From Melioribacteraceae bacterium (lineage in GTDB: Bacteria > Bacteroidota > Ignavibacteria > Ignavibacteriales > Melioribacteraceae), in assembly GCA_026417375.1 (NCBI GenBank), contig JAOADJ010000031.1, positions 108,276-172,275 of the forward strand: a stretch of 64,000 nucleotides of DNA. The letters are read 5' to 3'. A model generated the notes under the pieces. That model saw only the letters and a list, made by a program, of their open reading frames with translations, was not told where the DNA came from and searched no databases. Positions 46,608 through 56,646 of this stretch are shown one piece after another. A program made the translations under genes and the position numbers. Each line of letters opens with the position of its first letter. The stretch's first letter is position 1.

Positions 46608-47105
46608 TCACTTTTTAAACTTTCTTAAAAAATCAATTCTATCTTGCAATTGTTCAACCGGAATCAAAAGTTTATCTTTACCAAAAATTGCAGAATCTCT
46701 ATCCTGAAAAACCAACTCATAATCTTTACTCATAACAATTGCTTCTTCAGGACAAACTTCTTCACAAAATCCACAGAAAATACAACGTAACATATTTATC
46801 TCAAATTTTTCGGGATATCTTTCTTTTTCTAATTCTGTTTCCGCTGCCTGAACTTCGATAGCCAATGCAGGACAAACTCTTGAACATAAACCACATGCAA
46901 CACATCTTTCAACACCATTTTTTTCTTGGACTAAAACAGGACGACCACGATATGAAGCCGGTGGTTCAAATTTTACTTCCGGATATTCCATTGTAACTTT
47001 TGGTTTAAACATTGTTTTTAATGTTAAAACCAATCCTTTTAATATAACTGGAATATATAGTTTCTCTAAAAATGTTAAATCTTTTAATCTCTTTTTAGTA
47101 GCCAT
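46608..47105 (-). CDS. nuoI: NADH-quinone oxidoreductase subunit I
   Basis: NuoI carries clusters N6a and N6b of complex I. The 165-residue protein has two 4Fe-4S motifs: [16 protein letters not shown] and [16 protein letters not shown]. It is the last gene of the nuoG-nuoH-nuoI unit and converges with mdh. The flanking complex I subunits are not next to it. Confidence 0.97.
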   Translation of the reverse strand: MATKKRLKDLTFLEKLYIPVILKGLVLTLKTMFKPKVTMEYPEVKFEPPASYRGRPVLVQEKNGVERCVACGLCSRVCPALAIEVQAAETELEKERYPEKFEINMLRCIFCGFCEEVCPEEAIVMSKDYELVFQDRDSAIFGKDKLLIPVEQLQDRIDFLRKFKK

Positions 47106-47119
47106 AAATTACCTTTTAA

Positions 47120-48151
47120 TTAAAATCCAAAAATCATTATTAATAATGCAACCCAAACAATATTTAATAATGAAAGTGGAAACATTACTTTCCAACCTAA
47201 ATTCATTAATTGATCATATCTGAATCTTGGGATACTCCACCGAACCCACATAAAGAAAAATAACATAAATGCTGTTTTAAACAAAAATGCACCAACTTGT
47301 AATATTACTGTTAATGTTTGACTTAAACCTAATTTATCTATGTAAGGTATTTGATAACCTCCGAGATAAAGAGTTGTAATCATCATACTAGCAATTATCA
47401 TATTAGCATATTCAGCTAAAAAGAAACCGGCAAATTTGAATGAACTATATTCAGTATGATAACCACCAACTAACTCGGGTTCAGCTTCAGGTAAATCGAA
47501 TGGTAATCTGTTTGTTTCAGCAAATGCGGAAACTACAAATGTAATGAACCCAATTGGTTGTAGTATTGCATTCCACATCCAACCATACTGAGCTTCTACA
47601 ATTTTTGTTGGACTTAATGATTGTGATAAAAGTAAAACACCCGCAATTGAAAAACCCATTGATACTTCATAAGAAATCATTTGAGCTGAAGAACGAATTC
47701 CACCAAGTAAAGAATATTTACTTCCACTAGACCATCCTGCAAAAGTAATTCCATAAACACCTAATGAGGTTAATGCTAAAACATACAACACACCAATATT
47801 AACATCTGCAACAACTAAATTAACTTTGTACCCAAAAATTTCAATGCTTGGACCAATTGGAATTACTGCATAAGTTGCAAACGCAACAAAAAGTGCAATA
47901 AATGGTGCTAATGTATGAAGTGTTTTATTTGCTTTTTCAGGAACAATATCTTCTTTTAACAATAATTTAAAGACATCAGCAAATGGTTGTAATAAACCTA
48001 ACCAACCAACACGATTTGGACCTTTTCTGTTTTGAATCCACGCACTTATTTTTCTTTCGAAGTAAACTAAATATGCAACAGTCAATAACATCAGCACAAC
48101 TACTATAAGAATTTTTATTAATGAAATAATTATTACTTCCCAAATGTTCAT
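47120..48151 (-). CDS. nuoH: NADH-quinone oxidoreductase subunit H
   Basis: NuoH is the membrane subunit that forms much of the quinone chamber of complex I. The 343-residue protein has about eight membrane helices. Conserved loops include RKGPNRVGWLGLLQPFADVF and DLPEAEPELVGGYHTEYSS, which line the quinone site. GGAGAA precedes the ATG. It sits between nuoG (36 bases upstream) and nuoI. Confidence 0.97.
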   Translation of the reverse strand: MNIWEVIIISLIKILIVVVLMLLTVAYLVYFERKISAWIQNRKGPNRVGWLGLLQPFADVFKLLLKEDIVPEKANKTLHTLAPFIALFVAFATYAVIPIGPSIEIFGYKVNLVVADVNIGVLYVLALTSLGVYGITFAGWSSGSKYSLLGGIRSSAQMISYEVSMGFSIAGVLLLSQSLSPTKIVEAQYGWMWNAILQPIGFITFVVSAFAETNRLPFDLPEAEPELVGGYHTEYSSFKFAGFFLAEYANMIIASMMITTLYLGGYQIPYIDKLGLSQTLTVILQVGAFLFKTAFMLFFFMWVRWSIPRFRYDQLMNLGWKVMFPLSLLNIVWVALLIMIFGF

Positions 48152-48186
48152 CTATTCTCCAAAATTTTTACACTATTAAAAATTAA

Positions 48187-49845
48187 TTATACTTTTTGAA
48201 AAACTTCAGAATTAATTGTTACACCTAAATCTCCAATAACATCATAATCTAAATTTTTTAATGCTTCATTAGATTTTGATATTTCGTTAAACACTTCTTC
48301 TGCCATTTTAAATTTTAATTTATTGTTAAAATATGAGTCTAAAAGTGCAATTATTTTCCAACTTGGTTTAGCATCATATTTTTTACCTTGCATCCATCGA
48401 TCGAACTTTGTTCCAAATTTATCCCAACGGCTTTTGTTCATTCCATCTAAAGATCTATCAAGTTCTTCTGTTGCAATCGCTGGTCTTATTCTTTGCACTC
48501 TTCCTTGGAAATTAACAAACGTTCCATGTTTTTCTGCATATGTTGCTGCCGGGAAAATAATATCTGCAAATTGTGTTGTACCATTTTTATTTGTTGCTAA
48601 AACAATAATTAATTCTAGTTTTGTTAATACTTTTTCCCACTCAGAATTAAGACCAACTAAATCTTCTTCCATTATAAACAGAGCTTTTACATTTTTATTG
48701 TCAATTAAATCATAAAGCTTAGAAATATCATTTTTTATTCCTAGAATAGATAACCCAAATGAATTAGGTGTTTTATCTTCACGTATTAATATATCATCTT
48801 GATCGCCAGTTAAAATATGTTTTGCAGAAAAAATATTGTTGGAATTAATTTGTTTTGCAAATCTTTCAAGCACAAAATTATCTTCGAGTGTAGCAAACGG
48901 AGAAGCAACAAAAGCTATTTCATTAGACTTGAATTCCTTTAAACTCTTTGAAGTTACTTCAAGAGTTTCTGCCCAATCCGATTTTACAAGTTGTCCATCT
49001 TTTCTTAAATAACATCCATCAATTCTTGATTCATCATTTACAAATTTAAATGTATTCAATCTTCCATTATCACACATCCAAAAACTATTTACCTCTTCAT
49101 TTTGTCTTGGTGTTAAACGAAGAATTTCATTATTACGAACCCAAATTTCAATATTACAACCACGTGAACATCCAATACAAACTGAATTAGTTGATGACAT
49201 TTCCCAAACGCGGGATTTAAATCTAAAATCGTTATTTGTTAATGCTCCAACAGGGCAAATATCAACTGTGTTTAATGTATAAGGATTATCAAAGGATTCT
49301 CCCGGAAAAGTAGTAATTGTAACTTTATCACCACGATTTGTAAATGTAAGTTGATTTGCTTTGGCAATTTCGTCCGAAAAACGAATACATCTTGAGCAAG
49401 AAATGCAACGCTCAGCATCAAATTTTATTCTTGGTCCAAGTTGAACTCTTTTTTCTTTACGATTTTTTATTTCTTCAAATCTACTTTCACCACGGCTATG
49501 GGCAAAGGCATAATCTTGCAATTTACACTCGCCTGCTTCATCACAAATCGGACAATCCAATGGATGATTTATTAAAATAAATTCCATTACTGCATTTCTT
49601 GCATCCAATGTTTTAGATGAATTTGTATGAACTACCATTCCCTCTGTAGCAAGTGTTGAACATGCAATTGCTAGCTTTGGCATTTTTTCTATTTCTACAA
49701 GACAAACTCTGCAATTTCCACTTATTGACAATTTAGGATGATAACAAAAATGTGGAATATCAATTCCAGCATTCATTGCTGCCTGAATTACTGTTTGTCC
49801 CGACTTAAATTCTACCTGTTTTCCATCAATTGTTATATTTGGCAT
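48187..49845 (-). CDS. nuoG: NADH-quinone oxidoreductase subunit G
   Basis: NuoG is the large Fe-S subunit of the complex I arm. At the N-terminus are the 2Fe-2S ligands in HFCYHPKLSISGNCRVC, then a His-Cys3 4Fe-4S region around HPLDCPICDEAGECKLQDY, then CISCSRC and DICPVGAL. The Mo-bis-MGD-like part with CIGCSRGCNIEIWV follows. At 552 residues it is shorter than the ~780-900 residues of well-studied NuoG, with the C-terminal part of the molybdopterin-type domain reduced. It begins a run with nuoH and nuoI, nine bases downstream of the M16 peptidase gene. Confidence 0.95.
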   Translation of the reverse strand: MPNITIDGKQVEFKSGQTVIQAAMNAGIDIPHFCYHPKLSISGNCRVCLVEIEKMPKLAIACSTLATEGMVVHTNSSKTLDARNAVMEFILINHPLDCPICDEAGECKLQDYAFAHSRGESRFEEIKNRKEKRVQLGPRIKFDAERCISCSRCIRFSDEIAKANQLTFTNRGDKVTITTFPGESFDNPYTLNTVDICPVGALTNNDFRFKSRVWEMSSTNSVCIGCSRGCNIEIWVRNNEILRLTPRQNEEVNSFWMCDNGRLNTFKFVNDESRIDGCYLRKDGQLVKSDWAETLEVTSKSLKEFKSNEIAFVASPFATLEDNFVLERFAKQINSNNIFSAKHILTGDQDDILIREDKTPNSFGLSILGIKNDISKLYDLIDNKNVKALFIMEEDLVGLNSEWEKVLTKLELIIVLATNKNGTTQFADIIFPAATYAEKHGTFVNFQGRVQRIRPAIATEELDRSLDGMNKSRWDKFGTKFDRWMQGKKYDAKPSWKIIALLDSYFNNKLKFKMAEEVFNEISKSNEALKNLDYDVIGDLGVTINSEVFQKV

Positions 49846-49854
49846 ATAAGTTCC

Positions 49855-51123
49855 TTAAGCTGCTTTATCAAGAAGAAAATTCTTTGATGACAAAATTACT
49901 CTTGTTAGACTACTATTTGCAACATTTTCTTTTGAATTAAAAATTTCATTAGAAAGTTCCAAAATTTCTTCTTTTGTTACTGATTTTATTTTTTTAATTG
50001 TTTGTTCAATTGGTATAATTTTATCGTAATACAAAATCTGGTTTGCAATTCTGTTCATTCTATTTGTTGTACTTTCTAAACTCATTATCATGTTTCCAAT
50101 TAAGTATTCTTTTGCTCTTTCAAGTTCTTTAATTGAAACTTTTTTACTACAAATATTTTTTATTTCTTCAAAAATTAATTCTTCTGCTTTTTTGACCGTT
50201 TTATCATTTGTAGAAAGATAAACTCCAAATGTTGAAATATCATAAAATGAATTTAAGAATGTATTTATTTGATATGAAATTCCATGCTCTTCTCTAACTT
50301 TTTGAAATAATCTTGAACTACTTCCTTCTCCTAGAATATGAGATAAAACTGCAACTGAAATTCTCTTTATATCTTTATAACCATAAGTTGGTTTACCTAT
50401 TATATAATGAACCTGTTGAGTATCTTTTTCAACAAACAGATCTGTAGAATTATTTAATAATAAGTTTCTAAAAGATGTTTTAGAATTTCTAAAATTTTTC
50501 TTTAAATATTTTTCAGCTAAAAAAACTACTTCTTTATGATTAACATTTCCAGATGCAACTATGATAAAATTATTGATTGTATAGTGTTTTTTTAAGTAAG
50601 TAAATAAATCATTTTGAGAAAATGAAGAAATATTTTTTTCAGTGCCAATAATCGGAAATGCTAAAGTATTTCCATTAAAAATATTACTTTCAAACTTATC
50701 AAATATTAATTCATCCGGTGAATCTTCAATATCATAAAGTTCATCAATAACAACCGAAGCTTCTTTTTTTATTTCTTCTGAATCAAAAAGAGGATATTGA
50801 ACCATATCAGCTAAAACCTCGAATGTTTTAGAAATATTTTCTTTCAATCCCCGTCCATAAAAACAGGTATGTTCTTTTGAAGTAAATGCATTAAGATATC
50901 CGCCTAATGATTCAATCTCTTCAGAAATTTTTTTAGCTGATCGTTTTTTTGTCCCTTTGAAAAGCATATGTTCAATAAAATGGCTAATGCCATTGTTTTT
51001 TTCATCTTCATCTCTGCTTCCAACATTAAACCAAAAACCTAATGAAAATGATTGAACATGATTTAATTTTTCGGTAATTACTTTTATTCCGTTATCGAGA
51101 GTTGTAATACTTATATTTTTCAC
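49855..51123 (-). CDS. M16 family zinc metallopeptidase
   Basis: This 422-residue single-chain M16 peptidase has the inverted zinc motif HxxEH at His48-Phe-Ile-Glu51-His52 (SHFIEHMLFKGT), with the third ligand Glu in VVIDELYDIED. It resembles the processing-peptidase beta/PqqL-like group. Its substrate is unknown. The start is GTG at 51123, with a weak upstream GAAG. It lies between the aminotransferase and nuoG genes on the same strand. Confidence 0.93.
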   Translation of the reverse strand: MKNISITTLDNGIKVITEKLNHVQSFSLGFWFNVGSRDEDEKNNGISHFIEHMLFKGTKKRSAKKISEEIESLGGYLNAFTSKEHTCFYGRGLKENISKTFEVLADMVQYPLFDSEEIKKEASVVIDELYDIEDSPDELIFDKFESNIFNGNTLAFPIIGTEKNISSFSQNDLFTYLKKHYTINNFIIVASGNVNHKEVVFLAEKYLKKNFRNSKTSFRNLLLNNSTDLFVEKDTQQVHYIIGKPTYGYKDIKRISVAVLSHILGEGSSSRLFQKVREEHGISYQINTFLNSFYDISTFGVYLSTNDKTVKKAEELIFEEIKNICSKKVSIKELERAKEYLIGNMIMSLESTTNRMNRIANQILYYDKIIPIEQTIKKIKSVTKEEILELSNEIFNSKENVANSSLTRVILSSKNFLLDKAA

Positions 51124-51141
51124 AATTATTATTCTTCAATA

Positions 51142-52350
51142 TTAATTTAATTCATTCATGTACTTAATATGAAAATCAGAAATTGCTTTGTATGCTTTTT
51201 CCAAAATATTTTCAGGTGGAAGGAATACAATTCTGAAATGATTAGTACCTGGTACTTGACCAAATCCACTTCCGGGAACAACTACAACACCTGTTTCTTT
51301 TATTAATTTTGAACACCAATCAACATCACTTTTAATATTTTCAATTTTGGGGAAAGCATAAAATGCTCCTTCTGGTTTTACACATGAAATTCCCGGTATT
51401 GAGTTCATTGCTTCAACTGTCAAATCTCTTCTTTTTGTTAATTTTTTTTGAGCTGTTTCAAGATGTGACTGATCGCCAAGTAAAGAAGGTGCAATTCCCC
51501 ATTGAGCCGGATGATTTGCACATAATCTTGCTCTTAATATTTTATTTATAGCTTCGATATATTCATTTAATATTTCTCTTTTACCGCTTACTATTCCCCA
51601 GCCAATTCTAAAACCGGGCACCATATAATTTTTTGATAAACCACCAAAAGTAATTATAGGTAATTCACTATCAAGTGAAGCAATTGAAATATGTTTTTTA
51701 CCATCCATTAAAAGTTTATCATAAATTTCATCAGCAAAAATTACAAGATTATGTTTTTTTGCTAACTCAATAATTTCTTGCAAAGTCTCTTTTGAAGAAT
51801 TTGAACCAGTAGGATTATTCGGATTGATTAAAATTATTGCTCTTGTTTTATCATTTATCTTACTTTTAATGTCTTCAATATCAGGTTGCCAACCATTACT
51901 TTCATCTAAGTAATAAGGATTTTCAATTGTTTGTAATTTACTTTGAATTGCTGTATAAAGTGGATACCCCGGTGTTGGAGTTAAAACATTTTCACCATCA
52001 TTAACTAATGCGGTTAAACAAATTTCTATTGCTTCGCTTGCACCAGTTGTAACAAAAATATCCTGAACATTCTTAATTCCCTTTTTTTCAGCTTCAATTG
52101 CAATAGCATCAACAGCTTGTTTTATTCCTGAAGAAGGTGAATAACCATTAAAATTTTTTTTCATTGCTTCATAAGTTGCATCGATTAAATGTTTTGGCGG
52201 CTCCCAGTCAAATTGATTAGGATCTCCGATGTTTAAATACAACATTTCTTTTCCAGTTTTGGCAACTTCATTTGCTAAAACAACAATATCACGCACTGCA
52301 TAAGTAATATTTTCTGTTCTGATTGCCGGTTTAATTACAAAGCCAGACAT
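51142..52350 (-). CDS. Class I aminotransferase (alanine/aspartate type)
   Basis: This 402-residue PLP enzyme has the blocks NPNNPTGS, FADEIYDKL, the cofactor Lys in FGGLSKNYMVPGFRIGW, and the Arg in NHFRIVFLPP that binds the alpha-carboxylate. The N-terminal RTENITYAVRDIV and the GFRIGW context resemble the AlaA/AspC-like group used in alanine or aspartate formation. Exact specificity cannot be told. GGAGAA precedes the ATG. About 250 bases upstream hold nothing recognisable. Confidence 0.92.
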   Translation of the reverse strand: MSGFVIKPAIRTENITYAVRDIVVLANEVAKTGKEMLYLNIGDPNQFDWEPPKHLIDATYEAMKKNFNGYSPSSGIKQAVDAIAIEAEKKGIKNVQDIFVTTGASEAIEICLTALVNDGENVLTPTPGYPLYTAIQSKLQTIENPYYLDESNGWQPDIEDIKSKINDKTRAIILINPNNPTGSNSSKETLQEIIELAKKHNLVIFADEIYDKLLMDGKKHISIASLDSELPIITFGGLSKNYMVPGFRIGWGIVSGKREILNEYIEAINKILRARLCANHPAQWGIAPSLLGDQSHLETAQKKLTKRRDLTVEAMNSIPGISCVKPEGAFYAFPKIENIKSDVDWCSKLIKETGVVVVPGSGFGQVPGTNHFRIVFLPPENILEKAYKAISDFHIKYMNELN

Positions 52351-52597
52351 TATTTCTCCAATATTTAAAAAATTGCGTCCAAAAATTAATCTTTTGAAGC
52401 TTGTTATTCCAATTTGTGTTAATAATTTATTTCTTTTTCTTTTATTATTAAGAATACAATTTATGGTTGAATTTCTTTATTTGATAAACCAGCTAATCCA
52501 TTTTTATTTAAATAATTAATTTGAAAGTAATAATTTGGATAAAAAATTATTTAATTCTCATAAAAAAATTGCATTGAAGTGGTTGTTTTAAAAATTT

Positions 52598-53209
52598 TCA
52601 TTTAGAAATGATAGCATCAGAATTTTTCCCATTTGCAGTTATAATAAATGTATGATAAAGAATTTTTAGATCTAATTTCAATGATTGATTATCTTCATAA
52701 AAAGAATCAAGTTTTATTAAATCTTCTATTCCTTTTTTACGATCTCCATACACCTGCCATAAACCTGTCAAACCTGGTTTTGATTTAAAATTATTACGCA
52801 TTTGATAAAATATCGGATATTCATTTTTTAAAATTGTTAATTCTTCAAGCATTAAAGGTCTTGGTCCGATAAGATTCATATTACCTAAAAAGATATTGTA
52901 GAATTGCAGAATTTCATCTAATCCTGTAACTCTTAATAGCTTAGAGAATGTTTTTATTTTAATATCATTACTAGTAATATAGAAAATATCATTAGTGGTT
53001 TTATGAAATATTTTATTTTCTTGAAATCGATTTAAAGTTTTGAATTTGAAAATAGTAAAAATATTTTTTTCTAAAGTTAACCCTCTTTTTTGAGTGAAAA
53101 TCGGAAATTCTTTTAATTCAATTAATAGCAAAATAAAAATCAAAAGTTGAAGAGGAAGTGTTAATATTATTATAATTAGCGCAACAATTTTTTGAAAAAA
53201 GTTTTTCAA
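52598..53209 (-). CDS. Bacterial sugar transferase (undecaprenyl-phosphate sugar phosphotransferase-like)
   Basis: This 203-residue protein starts with a membrane helix (VALIIIILTLPLQLLIFILLL) and matches the WcaJ/PglC catalytic domain: PIFTQKRGLT, IFKFKTL, GLDEILQFYNIFLGNMNLIGP, and KPGLTGLWQVYGDR. Such enzymes put the first sugar phosphate on undecaprenyl phosphate for surface glycans. The start is TTG at 53209. No other glycan gene is adjacent, so the pathway is unclear. Confidence 0.9.
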   Translation of the reverse strand: MKNFFQKIVALIIIILTLPLQLLIFILLLIELKEFPIFTQKRGLTLEKNIFTIFKFKTLNRFQENKIFHKTTNDIFYITSNDIKIKTFSKLLRVTGLDEILQFYNIFLGNMNLIGPRPLMLEELTILKNEYPIFYQMRNNFKSKPGLTGLWQVYGDRKKGIEDLIKLDSFYEDNQSLKLDLKILYHTFIITANGKNSDAIISK

Positions 53210-53219
53210 TATATTCTCA

Positions 53220-53990
53220 TTAAAAAATTAAAGTCCACAGTATGTAATCGAAAATTAGAATTGTAGCAGAGCTTAACACAAATGAACGAATTGTAGATAA
53301 GCCAACACCTTCAGCTCCACCTTCAGTTCTAAAACCAATATGACAACCAATTAAAGAGGTTAACCCTCCAAACATTAATCCTTTAATTAAACCAAATAAA
53401 AAATCACCAATAGCAAAAAACCTTCTGACAGATTCAAAAAAAACATTAAAAGAAACACCTAAGAAAAAATTTGAAATGAAATATGCACCTACAATTGCAA
53501 TACTATTTGCAAATATAACTAATATAGGCATCATAATAATTGAAGCAAAAAATCTTGGAGTTGCTAAAAATGCAATCGGACTAATTCCCATTGTTTCTAA
53601 TGCATCAATTTGTTCTGTAACTTTCATAGAACCCAGTTCGGCGGCAATTGAAGCACCAACTCTTCCTGCAATAACAATAGCTGTAAGCACTGGTCCTAAT
53701 TCAGTTATAATTGCTCTTGAAGTTGCAGATCCCAAAAATGAAAGAGGAGCAATTCCTTTTAATTGATAAGCTGCCTGCCATGCTGAAACTGCACCAGTAA
53801 AACTTGCAATTATTAAAACTAATGGTATAGAATTAACTCCAATGTGTTCCATTTGATAGAAAAAGTTTTTTCTATTTCTGATTAAGGTTGGAAAATTTTT
53901 TATAATATTGATTAATAAAATTGTTACCTGCCCAAATTCACTAAAAAATTTGATAGTAATATTTCCAGTCTTAGCAATAAACTTTATCAT
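53220..53990 (-). CDS. mlaE: MlaE-family lipid ABC transporter permease
   Basis: This 256-residue membrane protein is the permease of an Mla/Mce-type lipid transporter, with about five to six helices. The blocks include RAIITELGPVLTAIVIAGRV, GSMKVTEQIDALETMGISPI and the C-terminal GAEGVGLSTIRSFVLSS. The ATP-binding (MlaF) and MCE (MlaD) genes are not next to it. Its ATG overlaps the antiporter stop codon (ATGA). Confidence 0.94.
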   Translation of the reverse strand: MIKFIAKTGNITIKFFSEFGQVTILLINIIKNFPTLIRNRKNFFYQMEHIGVNSIPLVLIIASFTGAVSAWQAAYQLKGIAPLSFLGSATSRAIITELGPVLTAIVIAGRVGASIAAELGSMKVTEQIDALETMGISPIAFLATPRFFASIIMMPILVIFANSIAIVGAYFISNFFLGVSFNVFFESVRRFFAIGDFLFGLIKGLMFGGLTSLIGCHIGFRTEGGAEGVGLSTIRSFVLSSATILIFDYILWTLIF

Positions 53991-55684
53991 AATTTATTTA
54001 TTCTTTTTATTTCCTTTAAAGTTGTAATTATTTTACTTGACTCTTGAATATTAATAATTTTTGCTGATATTTCAATAGTATTAAAATATTTAGCAATGTC
54101 TTTTAATAAATTTATTTGAATTTCAGGTTTATCTTCTGGAGTCAAAATTAAAATAATAATTCTTGTTTTTCTATTATCTAAAGATCCATAATCTATTTCA
54201 TTTTTTAGAATTGTTAATGAAACGATTGGTTGTTTAATTTTAAGTCGTGCATGTGGTATTGCAACAAAATTAACCAACCCGGTTGACATCTGTTTTTCTC
54301 TTTCCAGAACTTTATTTAAAACTAATTCAAAATCTAATTTGTGATAACTGGAAATTTTGTAGCAAATATTTTCAATAGCTTCATCTTTATTTTTATAATC
54401 AGAAAAAAAAATTAAATCTTTATTCAGCAAATCGATAAAATTTTGTTGGTAGTTTGATTTCTTCAAAAATAATTTCATTAAGGGTGCACTAATTAATGAT
54501 GTAACAATTGCAAGAATAACTAATGAAACAAAAATTTTATCATCAATTAATCCAACTTGTTTTGCTACTAAACTTAAAACAATTTGCATTGCTCCATATG
54601 AATTCATTCCAAAACCAATAATCATGGAATCATTTGTATTTATTTTCCCAAAATATGAACCAACAATGCTTCCTGATACTTTACCAATAAATGAAAGTAT
54701 AAGTAAAACAAAAAATACAACTACATCAAAGTTTTGTATAAAATTAATTTTTAATCCGATTGAAACAAAAAATATTGGTGCAAAAATATTTGTTGCAAAC
54801 TGCTGTACAATTTCTCTTGTTTCTTCATTCAAATGAATTGAATCTCCTAAAGCAATACCAATTACAAAAGCACCAAGAATAGCATGAATTCCGATTGATT
54901 GTGTAAATGCTGCTCCAAGAAATCCAACAATGAAAATAAAACTTATAACAGCACCTTTTGAAATAGTATTCTTTTCTAAAAAATGAATGATTGAGCTAAA
55001 AATTTTTCTTCCGATAAAAATTATGAATGTAATAAAAATCAGAATAGTTATTAATTGAGTTAATACATTGTTATTGTGAAATGTTGGATTGAAATAGGTT
55101 AAAATAAATGAGAAGAATATCCAGCCAAAAATATCTGTGAACATTGCTGCTGTAATAATAATTGTACCAATTTCAGTTTTAAATATTTGTAAATCAATTA
55201 ACAATCTTACAACAATTGGTAAAGCAGTTACAGATAAAGCTGTTCCGATAAATAAACCAAATAAAATTTTTTGCTCTCCCTTAATATTGCCAAACAATTC
55301 TGGAAGAAAATAAACTGTTAAAAATCCAAATGAAAATGGAAATAGAATGCTGAATAAAGATATTAAAGAAGCTTTTTTACTTTGAGAAAAAACAATTGAT
55401 AAATCAACTTCTAAACCTGTAACAATCATTAGCATTATGATTGTTAATTCTATAAATCCTTGTAAAGTAATTTCAACTAAAACAGATGAGTTAAACAAAT
55501 AATTATAAATTTCGGGAAAGTAATATCCTAAAAAAGTTTTTCCTAATATTATTCCTGCAATTATTTCACCTATTACAACCGGTTGTTTTAACTTTCTGAA
55601 AATTTCTCCAAAGATGCGTGCAAATAAAAGCATCATGGCAATGCTTAAAATAAAAACTGAAATTTCGTTAGAAGTTAATTTCAT
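53987..55684 (-). CDS. Cation/proton antiporter (CPA2) fused to a PTS EIIA-like domain
   Basis: This 565-residue protein joins two modules. Residues 1-~400 are a CPA2-type antiporter with about twelve helices and the opening KLKQPVVIGEIIAGIILGKT. Residues ~420-565 resemble the PTS EIIA-2 domain, with the phosphorylatable His478 in FVAIPHARLK and a following DYGSLDNRKTRIIILILTPE. EIIA domains attached to antiporters are thought to regulate transport. The gene overlaps the uspA-like gene upstream and mlaE downstream (ATGA at both ends). A Na+ or K+ specificity cannot be told. Confidence 0.9.
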   Translation of the reverse strand: MKLTSNEISVFILSIAMMLLFARIFGEIFRKLKQPVVIGEIIAGIILGKTFLGYYFPEIYNYLFNSSVLVEITLQGFIELTIIMLMIVTGLEVDLSIVFSQSKKASLISLFSILFPFSFGFLTVYFLPELFGNIKGEQKILFGLFIGTALSVTALPIVVRLLIDLQIFKTEIGTIIITAAMFTDIFGWIFFSFILTYFNPTFHNNNVLTQLITILIFITFIIFIGRKIFSSIIHFLEKNTISKGAVISFIFIVGFLGAAFTQSIGIHAILGAFVIGIALGDSIHLNEETREIVQQFATNIFAPIFFVSIGLKINFIQNFDVVVFFVLLILSFIGKVSGSIVGSYFGKINTNDSMIIGFGMNSYGAMQIVLSLVAKQVGLIDDKIFVSLVILAIVTSLISAPLMKLFLKKSNYQQNFIDLLNKDLIFFSDYKNKDEAIENICYKISSYHKLDFELVLNKVLEREKQMSTGLVNFVAIPHARLKIKQPIVSLTILKNEIDYGSLDNRKTRIIILILTPEDKPEIQINLLKDIAKYFNTIEISAKIINIQESSKIITTLKEIKRINKL

Positions 55685-56532
55685 TTTTCTGAATTATCTG
55701 ATTTGATAATTAAAAGTGAACTTGGTAATTCTTTAAAGATAAATTCCCAGTCATGTTGAAATATTCTATCAATTAATTTTGGTTTCCGTTGAAGTGAAGG
55801 GATAACAAGTAAATCATAATTATTCTCCGTTACCCAATTACTAATTACCCAACCTTGTTTTCCAATTAAACATTCAGTAGAAATATTAACACCTGACAAA
55901 TTTAATTCACTTATAAAAATTTTCATTTTTTCTTTTTCTTCTTCTAACAAGTTATTTTTTCTAACTCTTAGCTCATCTTTCTTTTCAGATTCATAAATTG
56001 TTGAAGCTAATCCTGGAATTTCAAATTCTTTTATGAATGTAACTATTTCAGAGTTTTCAAGTTTAGCTAATTCAAAAGCTTTCAAAGCTGTATATTCACT
56101 AATATTTGTAAAATCAACACTCACGCAAATTTTTTTAAAGGAATAATTTTCTTCATTCTTTTTCATTAAAAATAAAACTGAGCAAGGTGCTTCTCTCATT
56201 AAAGTTCTTGCAACCGATCCTAAATAATAATTTATCATATTTTCTTTTTTTAGAGCACCTGCAATTAATAAATCAATCTTATTTTTTATGCATATATTCA
56301 TTATTAAATCTTCTGCTTCACCATTTTCCCAAATTAATTTAAAGTCACTTTCCTTAAATCCACATTTTGCAAATGCTTCCTTTAAATCATGATATTTTTC
56401 ATCACTCTTTTCACCGATATGAATTAAAAACAATTCAGCATTAAATAATTCTTTTAATCTTTTAACTTCTAATAAATGATTAATTAAATTTGGAGAAAAA
56501 GTAATAGCAAGAGCTATTTTACTGAATATCAT
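55681..56532 (-). CDS. Tandem universal stress protein (UspA)
   Basis: This 283-residue protein has two UspA domains. The first opens MIFSKIALAITFSPNL and the second SFKKICVSVDFTNIS. The loops DLLIAGALKKENMINYYLGS and DLLVIPSLQRKP are the nucleotide-binding areas; the full G-2x-G-9x-G pattern is degenerate. I placed the start at ATG 56532 because it gives the domain's first strand directly. The upstream ATG at 56565 lacks support. It shares ATGA with the antiporter gene, and UspA proteins often sit near such antiporters. Confidence 0.88.
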   Translation of the reverse strand: MIFSKIALAITFSPNLINHLLEVKRLKELFNAELFLIHIGEKSDEKYHDLKEAFAKCGFKESDFKLIWENGEAEDLIMNICIKNKIDLLIAGALKKENMINYYLGSVARTLMREAPCSVLFLMKKNEENYSFKKICVSVDFTNISEYTALKAFELAKLENSEIVTFIKEFEIPGLASTIYESEKKDELRVRKNNLLEEEKEKMKIFISELNLSGVNISTECLIGKQGWVISNWVTENNYDLLVIPSLQRKPKLIDRIFQHDWEFIFKELPSSLLIIKSDNSEK

Positions 56533-56646
56533 TTTAGACTCATTTTGTTTTATTAAATATAACAAATGACATTTAATTAAAATTGGCTATTACTTAATTT
56601 TTTAATATTTTTTGAATGAAAACATACATTACAAGCGGTTAATATT

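Noticed and set aside
48323..48715. 130-residue plus-strand frame opposite nuoG
   Set aside because: It lies wholly inside nuoG, has no domain or ribosome-binding site, and is explained as a shadow of the real gene.
52351..52597. 247-base gap between the aminotransferase and sugar transferase genes
   Set aside because: AT-rich, with no convincing hairpin, small gene or RNA. I see nothing to annotate.
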